In this document: in pieces, positions 37,111 through 45,131 of the stretch
Layout of the letters: the number at the start of each line of letters is the position of its first letter
Position numbering within the stretch: the stretch's first letter is position 1
Origin: Alkalihalobacillus sp. YIM B00296
Lineage (GTDB): Bacteria; Bacillota; Bacilli; Bacillales; Fictibacillaceae
Length of the DNA: 64,000 nucleotides
Assembly: GCF_020179385.1 (NCBI RefSeq)
Contig: NZ_JAIBLJ010000003.1
Coordinates: 246,492 to 310,491, forward strand
Direction of reading: 5' to 3'
Position numbers and translations under genes: made by a program
Notes under the pieces: model-generated
Seen by the model: the letters and a program-made list of their open reading frames with translations, nothing else
What the model was told of the DNA's origin: nothing
Database searches by the model: none

Positions 37111-37683
37111 TCATACGGTTTTTTCAGATGCTTTCTTTTTCTCGATATATCTATAAATGGTCGCCCTACTTAACCCAGTTGCATCTACAATGTCACGCAT
37201 CGTATGATTTCCGGAACGATACATTTCATAAGCATTTTCTTTCAGCTCGATATCCGCTTCGGATCTTCCCATCTTCACGCCTTTCTCCCTGGCATTATCA
37301 ATACCGGATCTTACCCTTTCACTATGTACCTCTCTTTCAAAATCAGCAAATATATCGATCCAGTTGAAGACAGCATCTCCGTTTTCGGAAGAAGTATCAA
37401 TGTTCTGCGTAAGGGAGATGAAATCGATTTCCCGTTCTTTCAATTCATCTGTAATCTGTTGAAGCTCTTGGATGCTCCTCGCTAGCCGGTCCATCTTGAA
37501 AACGATCACAACATCACCTTCTCTTGCATACTCAAGCATCGCTTTCAGACCGGACCTCTCACTGTTTTTGGTCGTATGGTCATCCGTAAATATCTTAGTG
37601 CATCCAAACTCCTTCAAAACAACCACTTGTTTTTCAAGCGTATCCTTTCGTCCTGCTACCCTTGCGTATCCAAGCTTCGCCAT
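37111..37683 (-). CDS. Serine-recombinase homologue lacking the catalytic serine
   Basis: The 190-residue protein has a resolvase-type catalytic domain, residues 1-140, and a C-terminal helix-turn-helix (MRDIVDATGLSRATIYRYIE). The usual start YARVSTxxQ is here YARVAGRKD, so the nucleophilic Ser10 is Ala. The arginines in FKMDRLARS remain. It should therefore bind DNA but not cut it by the normal chemistry. The start ATG follows GGAGGGGCAGGCAA. It lies 114 bases ahead of selB with no terminator between them. A repurposed regulator of the sel genes is possible. Its role is inferred. Confidence 0.85.
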   Translation of the reverse strand: MAKLGYARVAGRKDTLEKQVVVLKEFGCTKIFTDDHTTKNSERSGLKAMLEYAREGDVVIVFKMDRLARSIQELQQITDELKEREIDFISLTQNIDTSSENGDAVFNWIDIFADFEREVHSERVRSGIDNAREKGVKMGRSEADIELKENAYEMYRSGNHTMRDIVDATGLSRATIYRYIEKKKASEKTV

Positions 37684-37740
37684 TTGCCTGCCCCTCCATC
37701 TCATCATTTTGTTACCTATATGATATAACAAAAAAGGGGT

Positions 37741-37951
37741 GTATCATAATCTTATCTCATCGTCCGTTGATATTGAGACATATTTATGATACAAAACGGG
37801 AAATATGGTTCTTTTTACCTATAACCGTATCATAATTTAAGTATTTTTGATACAAAATTGAAAATAGTGGATAACTGGGGGTGAGTGGGGATAACTTCAT
37901 TTCAATTATGACAACCTGATTTTCCGTATCATAAAATGCGCATTTTGATAC
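37741..37951. repeat. Cluster of GTATCA/TGATAC half-sites in inverted pairs
   Basis: Half-sites lie at 37741, 37787, 37827, 37848, 37926 and 37946. Two pairs make long dyads: GTATCATAA...TTTTTGATAC at 37827-37853 and GTATCATAAAATG/CGCATTTTGATAC at 37926-37951. They lie upstream of the recombinase-like gene, as expected for resolvase subsites or operators. Confidence 0.8.
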
Positions 37952-38090
37952 AGGGAGATAATCAGTGGAAAACTCTGGACAACTGGGGATAATTTTGTAA
38001 TGTTTTCGTCACATGGGAAATCATTACATTTATTGATGTTTTTGAGACGGTTTGTAATTTTCGTGGATAACTCAACCAATTGGGGATAAC
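37867..38090. repeat. Paired GTGGATAAC / GGGGATAAC boxes at 98-bp period
   Basis: Pairs at 37867/37887, 37965/37985 and 38063/38082, each 19-20 bp apart, repeat every 98 bp. Boxes read GTGGATAAC, GTGGAAAAC, GTGGATAAC and GGGGATAAC, GGGGATAAT, GGGGATAAC. Inverted, they resemble imperfect DnaA boxes (TTATCCAC). The surrounding sequence is only weakly repeated. The 98-bp step is shared with the TGATAC sites at 37848 and 37946. Confidence 0.75.
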
Positions 38091-38365
38091 TATATTTCAG
38101 AATTGTAACAATGTTTTGTTCGCTTTTCGACATTATACGCCATGTTTTATATCGGCAGGGTCCTTGAGTAGTTAACCGTGATTTTAAAATAATTCAACTT
38201 TTTTGACCAACGTGTCCAATATTAACTCAATTGTTTGTGATTGGTCAATTTGTTTTGTACATGTGTTTTTCAGCAGACCTTATTCCTGCATTCGGCATAT
38301 GGTGACTATAGTCCGCATTGAAATTCATCGACTATAAAAGAATTTTAGGTAAAAATACAAAGCAT

Positions 38366-38394
38366 TTGATATTTTGTCGAAGTCTCTTTATAAT
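38366..38394 (+). promoter_or_regulatory. Sigma-A promoter of the tRNA-Sec gene
   Basis: TTGATA, a 17-bp spacer and TATAAT lie 20 bases before the tRNA 5' end. It is one mismatch from consensus, so this is a strong promoter. Confidence 0.9.
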
Positions 38395-38413
38395 TAATTC
38401 TTGTGAGAATAAT

Positions 38414-38510
38414 GGGGCTGGTTGTACATCTGGTGAGTGCCTGGGTCTTCAAAACCCTGAGGGAGGCGCGTGCCGTCTCCGGTGGGTTCGATTCCCACAC
38501 AGTCCCGCCA
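38414..38510 (+). tRNA. selC: tRNA-Sec (anticodon TCA), selC
   Basis: The 97-nt gene, with encoded CCA, has the acceptor strand GGGGCTG pairing with CAGTCCC, discriminator G, an anticodon loop CTTCAAA giving TCA at 38449-38451, a long variable arm (GAGGGAGGCGCGTGCCGTCTCC region) and T-arm GTGGGTTCGATTCCCAC. Length and the UGA-reading anticodon define selenocysteine tRNA. It completes the selA-selD-selB machinery in this window. Confidence 0.95.
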
Positions 38511-38514
38511 AATA
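38449..38514 (+). repeat. Direct repeat copy 1 (3' part of tRNA-Sec), attachment-like
   Basis: From the anticodon to four bases past CCA this 66-nt stretch recurs at 39305-39370 with two mismatches. The spacing and tRNA 3'-end position fit an integration target site. Confidence 0.8.
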
Positions 38515-38800
38515 AGTAACAACCATGCCGATTTTCGTTTATTTGACGAATTTTTGTTCGCATGATTTGAACCGATATCCCCACGAGTCTTCGTAGAGAT
38601 ATTTTCTAGTCTTCGTGGGACTCATATTAAAAACCCTGCGGGACTTTTCGTAACCTCTTATACCAAAAGGAGGTTATTTTTTATGTCGATGAAAACTAAA
38701 CAAAAAGGAATCCGAAAGACGGACCAACGAGGCGACCAATAAACGTAGGTAAGAACATGTCACTGATAGGTATCATTTGGATAAAACTCTCTAACGAGCA

Positions 38801-38946
38801 TTAACGCTGCTTGGTCCATGTAATTTTATCCATAGGACCAAATTTACCATCTCCGTGCCCGTTAATGATACCCCATTCACTTAGATTATAGATCTCAACT
38901 TTCGCCCATGGCATCTTCCCTAAATCACTAAATGTTTCCCAGCACT
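38801..38946 (-). pseudogene. SLH-domain protein fragment (remnant)
   Basis: The minus-strand frame reads ETFSDLGKMPWAKVEIYNL then SEWGIINGHGDGKFGP and ends KITWTKQR-stop. This is a textbook S-layer homology motif (F-x-D, W-A, GII-G-GDG-F-P). An in-frame stop lies just upstream and no start is present, so only the last SLH repeat of a larger cell-surface protein survives. It lies between the two tRNA-Sec repeats, as leftover cargo. Confidence 0.75.
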
Positions 38947-39136
38947 ACCATTATTGTTGAAAAAGTAAAAAACAACGTTCACTGCTAATAATGATAATAA
39001 TTTCTCCAAAGAAACCCCTCCCTTGATATTCTCGTACAAACTACAACTATAGTAGTATTTACTTAGGACTATTTTGCTTTTATAATTTAAAGCATGACCT
39101 TATTAAAGGGACATCCCCTTTAACCCCATGTATGTT

Positions 39137-39169
39137 GGCAGTGATTGATAAAATCACTGTCCTTTTTTT
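39137..39169 (+). terminator. Orphan intrinsic terminator
   Basis: GGCAGTGATT-GATAA-AATCACTGTCC is followed by T7. No intact plus-strand gene precedes it, consistent with a lost gene. Confidence 0.8.
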
Positions 39170-39304
39170 ATAGAAATAAAATGAAGTAATTGTGATAGGG
39201 GTATTACTCTATCCCATTTTTATTTAGCCCATTTTTCTGTATTAAATGATAGATATTATTTAGAGTTAGATACCTAAAATGTAAGGATATTTATAAGTTA
39301 CCTG

Positions 39305-39370
39305 TCAAAACCCTGAGGGAGGCGCGTGCCGTCTCCGATGGGTTCGTTTCCCACACAGTCCCGCCAAATA
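39305..39370 (+). repeat. Direct repeat copy 2: truncated tRNA-Sec 3' part
   Basis: The copy keeps the variable arm, T-arm and CCA but lacks the 5' acceptor and D-arm. The T-loop has TTCGTTT in place of TTCGATT. It cannot make a functional tRNA. Confidence 0.85.
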
Positions 39371-39394
39371 CATAAAACTAGCTTAAACAAGCAT

Positions 39395-39433
39395 AAAAAA
39401 TACTTGCACCATTTTCAGCGCAAGTATTTTCTT
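39395..39433 (-). terminator. Intrinsic terminator of the gbsAB operon
   Basis: Minus-strand AATACTTGCGC pairs with GTGCAAGTATT and is followed by a T6 run. Confidence 0.8.
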
Positions 39434-39438
39434 CTATA

Positions 39439-40647
39439 TTAAACTGTTTTCGGAGTAAGATCATAACAGCGGTTGTAGATCCACTTGTAGCTTTCTTCGT
39501 TCAGTTTGCGAGGGTTTCCGACTGTTTGAGGGTCTTTCATCGCTTCCTTCGCAAGGCGAGGAATCATGTCCTCTGGCACCCCTTGTTCTTTCAAAGTCGG
39601 AATTTCCATTTCTTCAACAAGGTGGTAGACTTCGTTGACTGCTGCTTTCGCCGCTTCATTTTCCGTCATGCCGTGGGTATTCACACCCATTGCTTTTGCG
39701 ATACGAGCGAACTTCGCAGGGTTCCCTTTCCAGTTGAATTCCATCACTGGTCCAAGCATAGTTGCGACACATTGACCGTGTGCGACTGGAACAATTCCGC
39801 CAAGTGTCTGCGCCATCGCGTGTGCAGCACCTGCAGATTCACTGCCATAAGAAAGCCCAGCGAGCATAGCAGCCTGTGCCATGCCGTAACGTGCTTCAAC
39901 GTCTTCAGGGTTTGCATAAGCACGACGGATGTAAGTTGCTACATATTCAATTGCCAGCAATGCTACTGCATCAGTGATAGGTTGAGCGTAATGCATAGTG
40001 TAGCACTCGATTGCGTGTGAGAGGGCATCCACTCCAGTCATAGCAGTAACATGTGGTGGCATGGAAATGTGCAATTCTGGATCGATAATCGTCATGTGTG
40101 CCGCAATCAATGGACCACCAGTATTGAATTTGAATTCACGGTCTTCGTCTGTAATGACCGCCCATTGTGTCACTTCTGAACCAGTTCCAGCTGTTGTTGG
40201 AATCGTAGTCAATGGAGGGATCCGTTTTGATAACGGCTTCTTCCCTTCTGCCGCTTCATATTCGAGTACAGATTCACCATGGACAACCTCGACACCGATC
40301 GCTTTCGCTGTATCCATCGAGCTTCCGCCACCGACTGCGACCAATCCGTCACACCCTTCCTCTGTAAACACTTTTGATCCTTCGTTCACGATTCGTACCG
40401 GTGGGTTCGGCTCTACTTTATTGAATACGACGATTTCGAGTCCTGCTGCTTCGAGGGAATCAGTGACTGGTTTCGTTACACCTGCAGAATAGATTCCAGG
40501 GTCGGTCACTAGAAGGACCTTTGATACCCCAAGGTTTTTCACTTCATCCCCTGCTTGCTTGATCGCTCCGATCCCGTGCTTGATGACCGTCGGGATTTCG
40601 AATGTATGGAAGTTGTTCATGTGTTCAATGTTCATATTTAGTGCCAT
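39439..40647 (-). CDS. gbsB: Type III iron-containing alcohol dehydrogenase, choline dehydrogenase GbsB
   Basis: The 402-residue protein is a group III NAD-dependent alcohol dehydrogenase: VAVGGGSSMDTAKAIG near residue 100, IPTTAGTGSEVTQWAVI near 148, and metal-binding residues in GVDALSHAIECYTM near 205-218 with histidines at AHAMAQTLGG and VAHGQ. In Bacillus GbsB oxidises choline to betaine aldehyde. It follows gbsA by about 40 bases on the same strand, next to gbsR. AGAGGAGGAAATTAAT precedes the ATG. Confidence 0.92.
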   Translation of the reverse strand: MALNMNIEHMNNFHTFEIPTVIKHGIGAIKQAGDEVKNLGVSKVLLVTDPGIYSAGVTKPVTDSLEAAGLEIVVFNKVEPNPPVRIVNEGSKVFTEEGCDGLVAVGGGSSMDTAKAIGVEVVHGESVLEYEAAEGKKPLSKRIPPLTTIPTTAGTGSEVTQWAVITDEDREFKFNTGGPLIAAHMTIIDPELHISMPPHVTAMTGVDALSHAIECYTMHYAQPITDAVALLAIEYVATYIRRAYANPEDVEARYGMAQAAMLAGLSYGSESAGAAHAMAQTLGGIVPVAHGQCVATMLGPVMEFNWKGNPAKFARIAKAMGVNTHGMTENEAAKAAVNEVYHLVEEMEIPTLKEQGVPEDMIPRLAKEAMKDPQTVGNPRKLNEESYKWIYNRCYDLTPKTV

Positions 40648-40688
40648 TATTAATTTCCTCCTCTATTAAATAAATGTCTTTGTTTAAA

Positions 40689-42164
40689 TTATCCCTTGAA
40701 CCAGTTGATCGGCTCTGGTTTATGGTTTTCAAAAATGTGCTTCACTTCTGTATATTCTTCTAATCCTTGCTTACCTAGCTCGCGACCTATACCGGATTGC
40801 TTGTATCCACCCCAAGGCGCTTGTGCGAAATACGGATGGAAGTCATTGATCCAAACAGTACCGAGACGTAGTTTATTTGCGACGCGTTCTGCTTTTTTCG
40901 TGTCAGTTGTGAAGACTGCACCTGCAAGACCGTAAGTTGTACTGTTGGCGCGTTTGATGACCTCTTCTTCCGATTTGAATCGTTCTACTGTCAGTACAGG
41001 TCCGAAAATTTCTTCCTGGACGATACGCATATCGTTTTCACAGTTTGTAAAGATCGTAGGCAGATAGAAGAAGCCCTTTTGCAGTTCTGGATCGTCAGGA
41101 CGTTTACCGCCGACGACCAGGCTTGCGCCTTCCTCTTTCCCGATTTCAACATACTTTTCGACTTTTGCTCTGTGTTCTGCAGAAATCAGCGGTCCAGATT
41201 CTGTCGCCTCATCAAACCCATTTCCAAGTTTAATCTTTGCAGCACGTTTAACCAGTGCATCGACGAACTCATCATGGATCGAATCTTCAACAAGCAACCT
41301 TGAACCCGCTGAGCAAACTTGGCCAGCATGGAAGTAAACAGCGTTCAGTGCCTGATCAACAGCTGTATCGAAATCAGCATCAGCAAACACGATGTTCGGG
41401 TTCTTTCCACCAAGTTCAAATGCAAGCTTTTTCATGTTTCCAGATGCCGCATTCATGATTTTACGCCCTGTTTCAATTCCACCCGTGAATGACACAAGAT
41501 CGACATGGTGGTTTTCAGCCATTTCTTGACCGACCGTAGCGCCTGCACCTAGTACAAGATTGATTACGCCGTCAGGAAAACCGACTTCCTCCATGATTTC
41601 TGTGATTTTAATGGTAGTCAACGGTGTGATTTCACTTGGCTTCATTACGATTGTGTTCCCCGCCGCTAAAGCAGGTGCAATCTTCCAAGAAGCTTGTAAT
41701 AAAGGATAGTTCCAAGGTGAAATTTGAGAACAGACACCTACTGGTTCCCGAACGACTTTACTAGAAGAATTCGGGATTGGGGATTCGATGATCTCTCCCC
41801 CGTCTTTATCCGCTAATCCTGCAAAATAACGGAAGACCTCTGTGATGTCGTCCATATCTGCAAAACTTTCAGTCAACGTCTTACCAGTATCTAAGCTTTC
41901 CATCCTGGCAAGCTCATCCTTTTGTTCTTGAATTTTTTCAGCAACCTGGAACAGCTTATAGCCACGTTCATTTGCCGGAGTAGTTGCCCACTCCCCTTCA
42001 TCGAACACATACCGAGCTGCTTCGATCGCTTTAACAGCGTCACGACGGTCACCTTCAGTGACCAACGCCACGATTTCCTGGTTAAAAGGATTAATGATTT
42101 CTCTTGTTTCTCCAGATTCGGAATCAATCCATTTTCCGTTAATGAACATCTGTTGGCGTTTCAT
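40689..42164 (-). CDS. gbsA: Betaine-aldehyde dehydrogenase GbsA
   Basis: The 491-residue aldehyde dehydrogenase starts at ATG 42164, after GAGGAGGGATTCC. Motifs are QISPWNYPLLQASWK near 145, FTGGIETGRKIM near 223, FELGGKNPNIVF with the general-base Glu near 247, and AGQVCSAGSRLL with the catalytic Cys near 283. It oxidises betaine aldehyde to the osmoprotectant glycine betaine. The operon partner is gbsB, and gbsR is divergent. Osmotic stress response and choline induction are expected from the family. Confidence 0.94.
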   Translation of the reverse strand: MKRQQMFINGKWIDSESGETREIINPFNQEIVALVTEGDRRDAVKAIEAARYVFDEGEWATTPANERGYKLFQVAEKIQEQKDELARMESLDTGKTLTESFADMDDITEVFRYFAGLADKDGGEIIESPIPNSSSKVVREPVGVCSQISPWNYPLLQASWKIAPALAAGNTIVMKPSEITPLTTIKITEIMEEVGFPDGVINLVLGAGATVGQEMAENHHVDLVSFTGGIETGRKIMNAASGNMKKLAFELGGKNPNIVFADADFDTAVDQALNAVYFHAGQVCSAGSRLLVEDSIHDEFVDALVKRAAKIKLGNGFDEATESGPLISAEHRAKVEKYVEIGKEEGASLVVGGKRPDDPELQKGFFYLPTIFTNCENDMRIVQEEIFGPVLTVERFKSEEEVIKRANSTTYGLAGAVFTTDTKKAERVANKLRLGTVWINDFHPYFAQAPWGGYKQSGIGRELGKQGLEEYTEVKHIFENHKPEPINWFKG

Positions 42165-42186
42165 GGAATCCCTCCTCGTTAAATTT

Positions 42187-42204
42187 GTTAAATTTTTATT
42201 TAAC
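42187..42204. promoter_or_regulatory. Palindrome GTTAAAT-N4-ATTTAAC, likely GbsR operator
   Basis: The 18-bp dyad lies just upstream of gbsA. The core ATTTAACGTTTT recurs at about 42434-42446 before gbsR. Both positions suit a repressor that controls gbsAB and itself. Confidence 0.55.
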
Positions 42205-42481
42205 GTTTTGAACATTTTTTATGCTAACAGAGATCATTTTAGGATGCAAATACAAATGCTTTTTAAAAACCCTGCCTAAACGTTATTTTGTTTTTTCTAT
42301 ACATAAGTAGGTTTTCGGGAAATCATTCCATGAAGATTTTCTAAAAAGTCTTCAAGGACGATGATTCAAAGAATGACAAACTGGCATTTGACTTTATCTC
42401 TGAGACCTGTATCATAAAGTATGTAAAAATTATATTTAACGTTTTTTATATATTTTCTAATTAAAAGGGTGATTGTTTCTC

Positions 42482-43036
42482 GTGGATAAAAAAGAACAGT
42501 TAGAAGCTTTGGAGAAAGCCCGGAACAATGTCGTTCGTTCTATAGCCGAAACGATGGACCTCTATGGGGTTACCCCTTCGGTAGGTAAATTGTATGGAAC
42601 GATGTATTTCCGAAACAAATCGATGTCCTTGGATGAAATGAAAGATGAATTAGGGATGAGTAAACCGAGTATGAGTACAGCTGTAAAATCCCTGCAAGAA
42701 ATCGATATGATCAAAAAAACATGGTTGAAGGGTTCGAGGAGAGATCAATTCGTTTCCGAAAAAGATTTTTTCAAGCTGTTCATCCAGTATTTCTGTAAAA
42801 TGTGGGAACGTGAAGTGAAAATCAATCTCAATGCGATTGAAGATACGCGTACTGAAATTCACACTCTCTTGTCCCAGGCAGATTTAGACGAAGAAGTACG
42901 TGAGGAAGCAGAATACAGTCTCACACTTCTGAAAGAATCGAAAAAGTATTATTACTGGTTATCTGATCTCGCAGCTAATTTCAGATCAGGTCAAATATTT
43001 GATTTGGTCCCTATCCCGGAAATCGAGGAAGAATAA
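42482..43036 (+). CDS. gbsR: GbsR transcriptional regulator (MarR-like, choline-sensing)
   Basis: The 184-residue winged-helix protein matches B. subtilis GbsR: ITPSxGxLYGTM-like (VTPSVGKLYGTMYF) near 26-39, then MSLDEMKDELGMSKPSMSTAV, the recognition helix region. The GTG at 42482 follows AAGGGTGATTGTTTCTC. A TTG nine bases earlier is possible. GbsR represses gbsAB and the choline importer genes until choline is bound. It lies divergent from gbsA and upstream of an SSS transporter gene, likely its target as well. Confidence 0.92.
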   Translation: MDKKEQLEALEKARNNVVRSIAETMDLYGVTPSVGKLYGTMYFRNKSMSLDEMKDELGMSKPSMSTAVKSLQEIDMIKKTWLKGSRRDQFVSEKDFFKLFIQYFCKMWEREVKINLNAIEDTRTEIHTLLSQADLDEEVREEAEYSLTLLKESKKYYYWLSDLAANFRSGQIFDLVPIPEIEEE

Positions 43037-43160
43037 GAACAAATTTATTCTGGCTAGGAGGTGAAGTTCATTCGGTCTGTTTGATCTTGGCTTTTACAGG
43101 ATCGAACTTACTTTCAAAATAAAACTTTGAATATCTTTACACCAGGAGGAGATGTAAGGT

Positions 43161-44795
43161 TTGACACAGCAAACAACAGAACAAACAACACCTAAACGTA
43201 ACATGTGGATTTTCCTAGGACTAGTAGTAGCAGCCTTCATTTACATCATCGCAACAAATGATGGCATCAATTGGGGCGGTTTCATTTCAATGCTGATCTT
43301 TTATGCAATCGTCTATTATATCGGAGCCGTCCTTGCGAAAAAGAAGTCCAACTCTATTTCGGACATGATGATTGCAAAACGTTCGATGCCGCTCTGGATC
43401 GCCATGTTCACAATGGCCGCTACTTGGGTAGGCGGTGGATATATAGCAGGTACCGCTGAATTCACATATTCTGATGGCCTTGTCTGGGTACAGGCGCCAT
43501 GGGGCTATGCGTTGAGCTTGATCATCGGCGGTATTTTTTATGCCCGTAAAATGAGACGTTATCAATTCATGACAATGCTCGATCCGATTGAAATGAGATT
43601 CGGAAAGAAAACAGCAGGACTCTTATATATTCCTGCTTTACTTGGTGAAATTTTCTGGAGCGGGGCGATCCTTACAGCCCTCGGTACAACATTCGGTACG
43701 ATATTGGGCCTTGATTTTAAAACTTCGATCATCCTATCCGCTGCAATCGCGATTGCCTACACCGTAGTCGGTGGTATGTGGTCGGTTGCGTTGACGGATG
43801 TCATTCAAATGATATTCATCATGATCGGTCTTTTCGTAGTCGTACCATTCGCATTCGGAAATGTCGGAGGCTATGCTGATACAATTGCCAATTATAAAGA
43901 AGAAATGGCCGGTTACTTCAGTCTATTCCCTCCATTGAACGGATGGACGGATCCTGCTTGGGGCAACTGGTATTGGAACTGGTGGGATTATGCTTTACTA
44001 CTTGTGTTCGGAGGAATTCCGTGGCAAGTCTACTTCCAACGTGTCCTATCAGCAAAGACAGAAAAAACAGCCATGTGGCTTTCAATTACAGCAGGATTCA
44101 TTTGTATCCTAGCTGCAATTCCAGCAGTGTTTATTGGTATGATCGGACTTAACGCCGACTGGGTAAGCTTCGGCGCTAGTGAACCGGAAAATGCTGCGAT
44201 GGTATTACCCTATGTATTGAATTTCTTGACACCAGAAGTGATCGGTGCAATCGGGCTTGGCGCAATTGCCGCAGCAGTCATGTCTTCAATGGACTCATCG
44301 ATTCTGTCGGCATCAAGTATGGCTGCATGGAACGTATACCGTCCATTGGTCAAACCAAAAGCGTCAGGTGAGGACTTGAAGAAGATCATCAAGCGTTCGA
44401 TCGTCATGGTCGGGATCGCTGCTACCATCATTGCACTGAATGTCAAGAGTGTTTATGCATTATGGTATCTTTGTGCAGACTTAGTCTATGTCATCTTGTT
44501 CCCGCAGCTTACTATGGCACTATTCTTCAAAGGTGCGAACAAGTATGGCGCCATCGCTGGATTTATCGTGTCACTTATCCTTCGCGTAGGTGGAGGCGAG
44601 CCTGTCCTAAACCTGCCGACATGGATTCCGTATCCAATGATCGAGGATGGGGTTGTGCTCTTCCCATTCAGAACTTTAGCTATGGTTTGTGGCCTTATAA
44701 CGATTTTCGTGGTCTCCAAGTTAACGAAAAAAGTATGTGAGCCGATGCCATTGAAAATGCCTGAAGAAAGAGAACAACCAAGAGCAGCTTCATAA
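43161..44795 (+). CDS. SSS-family sodium:solute symporter, likely choline
   Basis: The 544-residue protein has about 13 membrane helices and the sodium:solute symporter core: ATWVGGGYIAGTAEF near residue 90, GAIAAAVMSSMDSSILSASSM-type segment near 370-390 (the Na+ site Ser pair). The Trp-rich DPAWGNWYWNWWDY loop recalls the high-affinity choline transporters of this superfamily. Placed after gbsR and beside gbsAB, it should supply choline. The start is TTG at 43161 with AGGAGGAGATGTAAGG. Substrate is inferred from family and context. Confidence 0.85.
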   Translation: MTQQTTEQTTPKRNMWIFLGLVVAAFIYIIATNDGINWGGFISMLIFYAIVYYIGAVLAKKKSNSISDMMIAKRSMPLWIAMFTMAATWVGGGYIAGTAEFTYSDGLVWVQAPWGYALSLIIGGIFYARKMRRYQFMTMLDPIEMRFGKKTAGLLYIPALLGEIFWSGAILTALGTTFGTILGLDFKTSIILSAAIAIAYTVVGGMWSVALTDVIQMIFIMIGLFVVVPFAFGNVGGYADTIANYKEEMAGYFSLFPPLNGWTDPAWGNWYWNWWDYALLLVFGGIPWQVYFQRVLSAKTEKTAMWLSITAGFICILAAIPAVFIGMIGLNADWVSFGASEPENAAMVLPYVLNFLTPEVIGAIGLGAIAAAVMSSMDSSILSASSMAAWNVYRPLVKPKASGEDLKKIIKRSIVMVGIAATIIALNVKSVYALWYLCADLVYVILFPQLTMALFFKGANKYGAIAGFIVSLILRVGGGEPVLNLPTWIPYPMIEDGVVLFPFRTLAMVCGLITIFVVSKLTKKVCEPMPLKMPEEREQPRAAS

Positions 44796-44830
44796 AGAAA
44801 AGGCGAAGGGATGACCTAATAGCCTAACGA

Positions 44831-44876
44831 GAAACCCAGGGAGAATCACTATATTCTTCCTGGGTTTTTCATTTTT
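44831..44876 (+). terminator. Intrinsic terminator after the SSS transporter gene
   Basis: AAACCCAGGGAGAAT pairs with ATTCTTCCTGGGTTTTT and T-rich sequence follows. The gap from here to the fni stop at 45132 has no gene. Confidence 0.88.
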
Positions 44877-45131
44877 TCTGACATCCGTTTTGTACCACAA
44901 ATGTAGGAGGTTATCCAAGTGGTCATCTGTTTCCCTATGTGTGAAAAACAGGGGTGTTTCTAAAATTTACTGGACATCTATTCCTCTATTCAGGTAAATG
45001 TCTGATGGTTCTTAATCAATTTCATTATATAAGGTCCCTGGTATGCTTTATTTTTGTAAAGCATGGGATTTTTGAGCCCATAAGGTTTCCCTTGTCCACT
45101 AAAAGTTGTTGTAAAAACTTACGGGTCATTC

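Larger units (their letters stand above)
38511..39304. mobile_element. Possible relic of an element integrated at tRNA-Sec
   Basis: The stretch is bounded by the intact tRNA-Sec and a degenerate copy of its 3' part. It holds the SLH remnant and a 19-codon frame at 38683-38742 with a good AGGAGG. A hairpin-T7 terminator lies at 39137-39169. No integrase gene is present. The reading as an excised or eroded integrative element is inference. Confidence 0.45.

Noticed and set aside
37867..38090. Replication origin
   Set aside because: The boxes are imperfect DnaA boxes and there is no dnaA, dnaN or DNA-unwinding region with replication genes nearby.
38683..38742. Nineteen-codon gene behind a good AGGAGG
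   Set aside because: It is too short and unsupported by any recognised family. It is mentioned only as part of the tRNA-Sec flanked relic.
39305..39370. Second functional tRNA gene
   Set aside because: The 5' acceptor strand, D-arm and most of the anticodon arm are missing.
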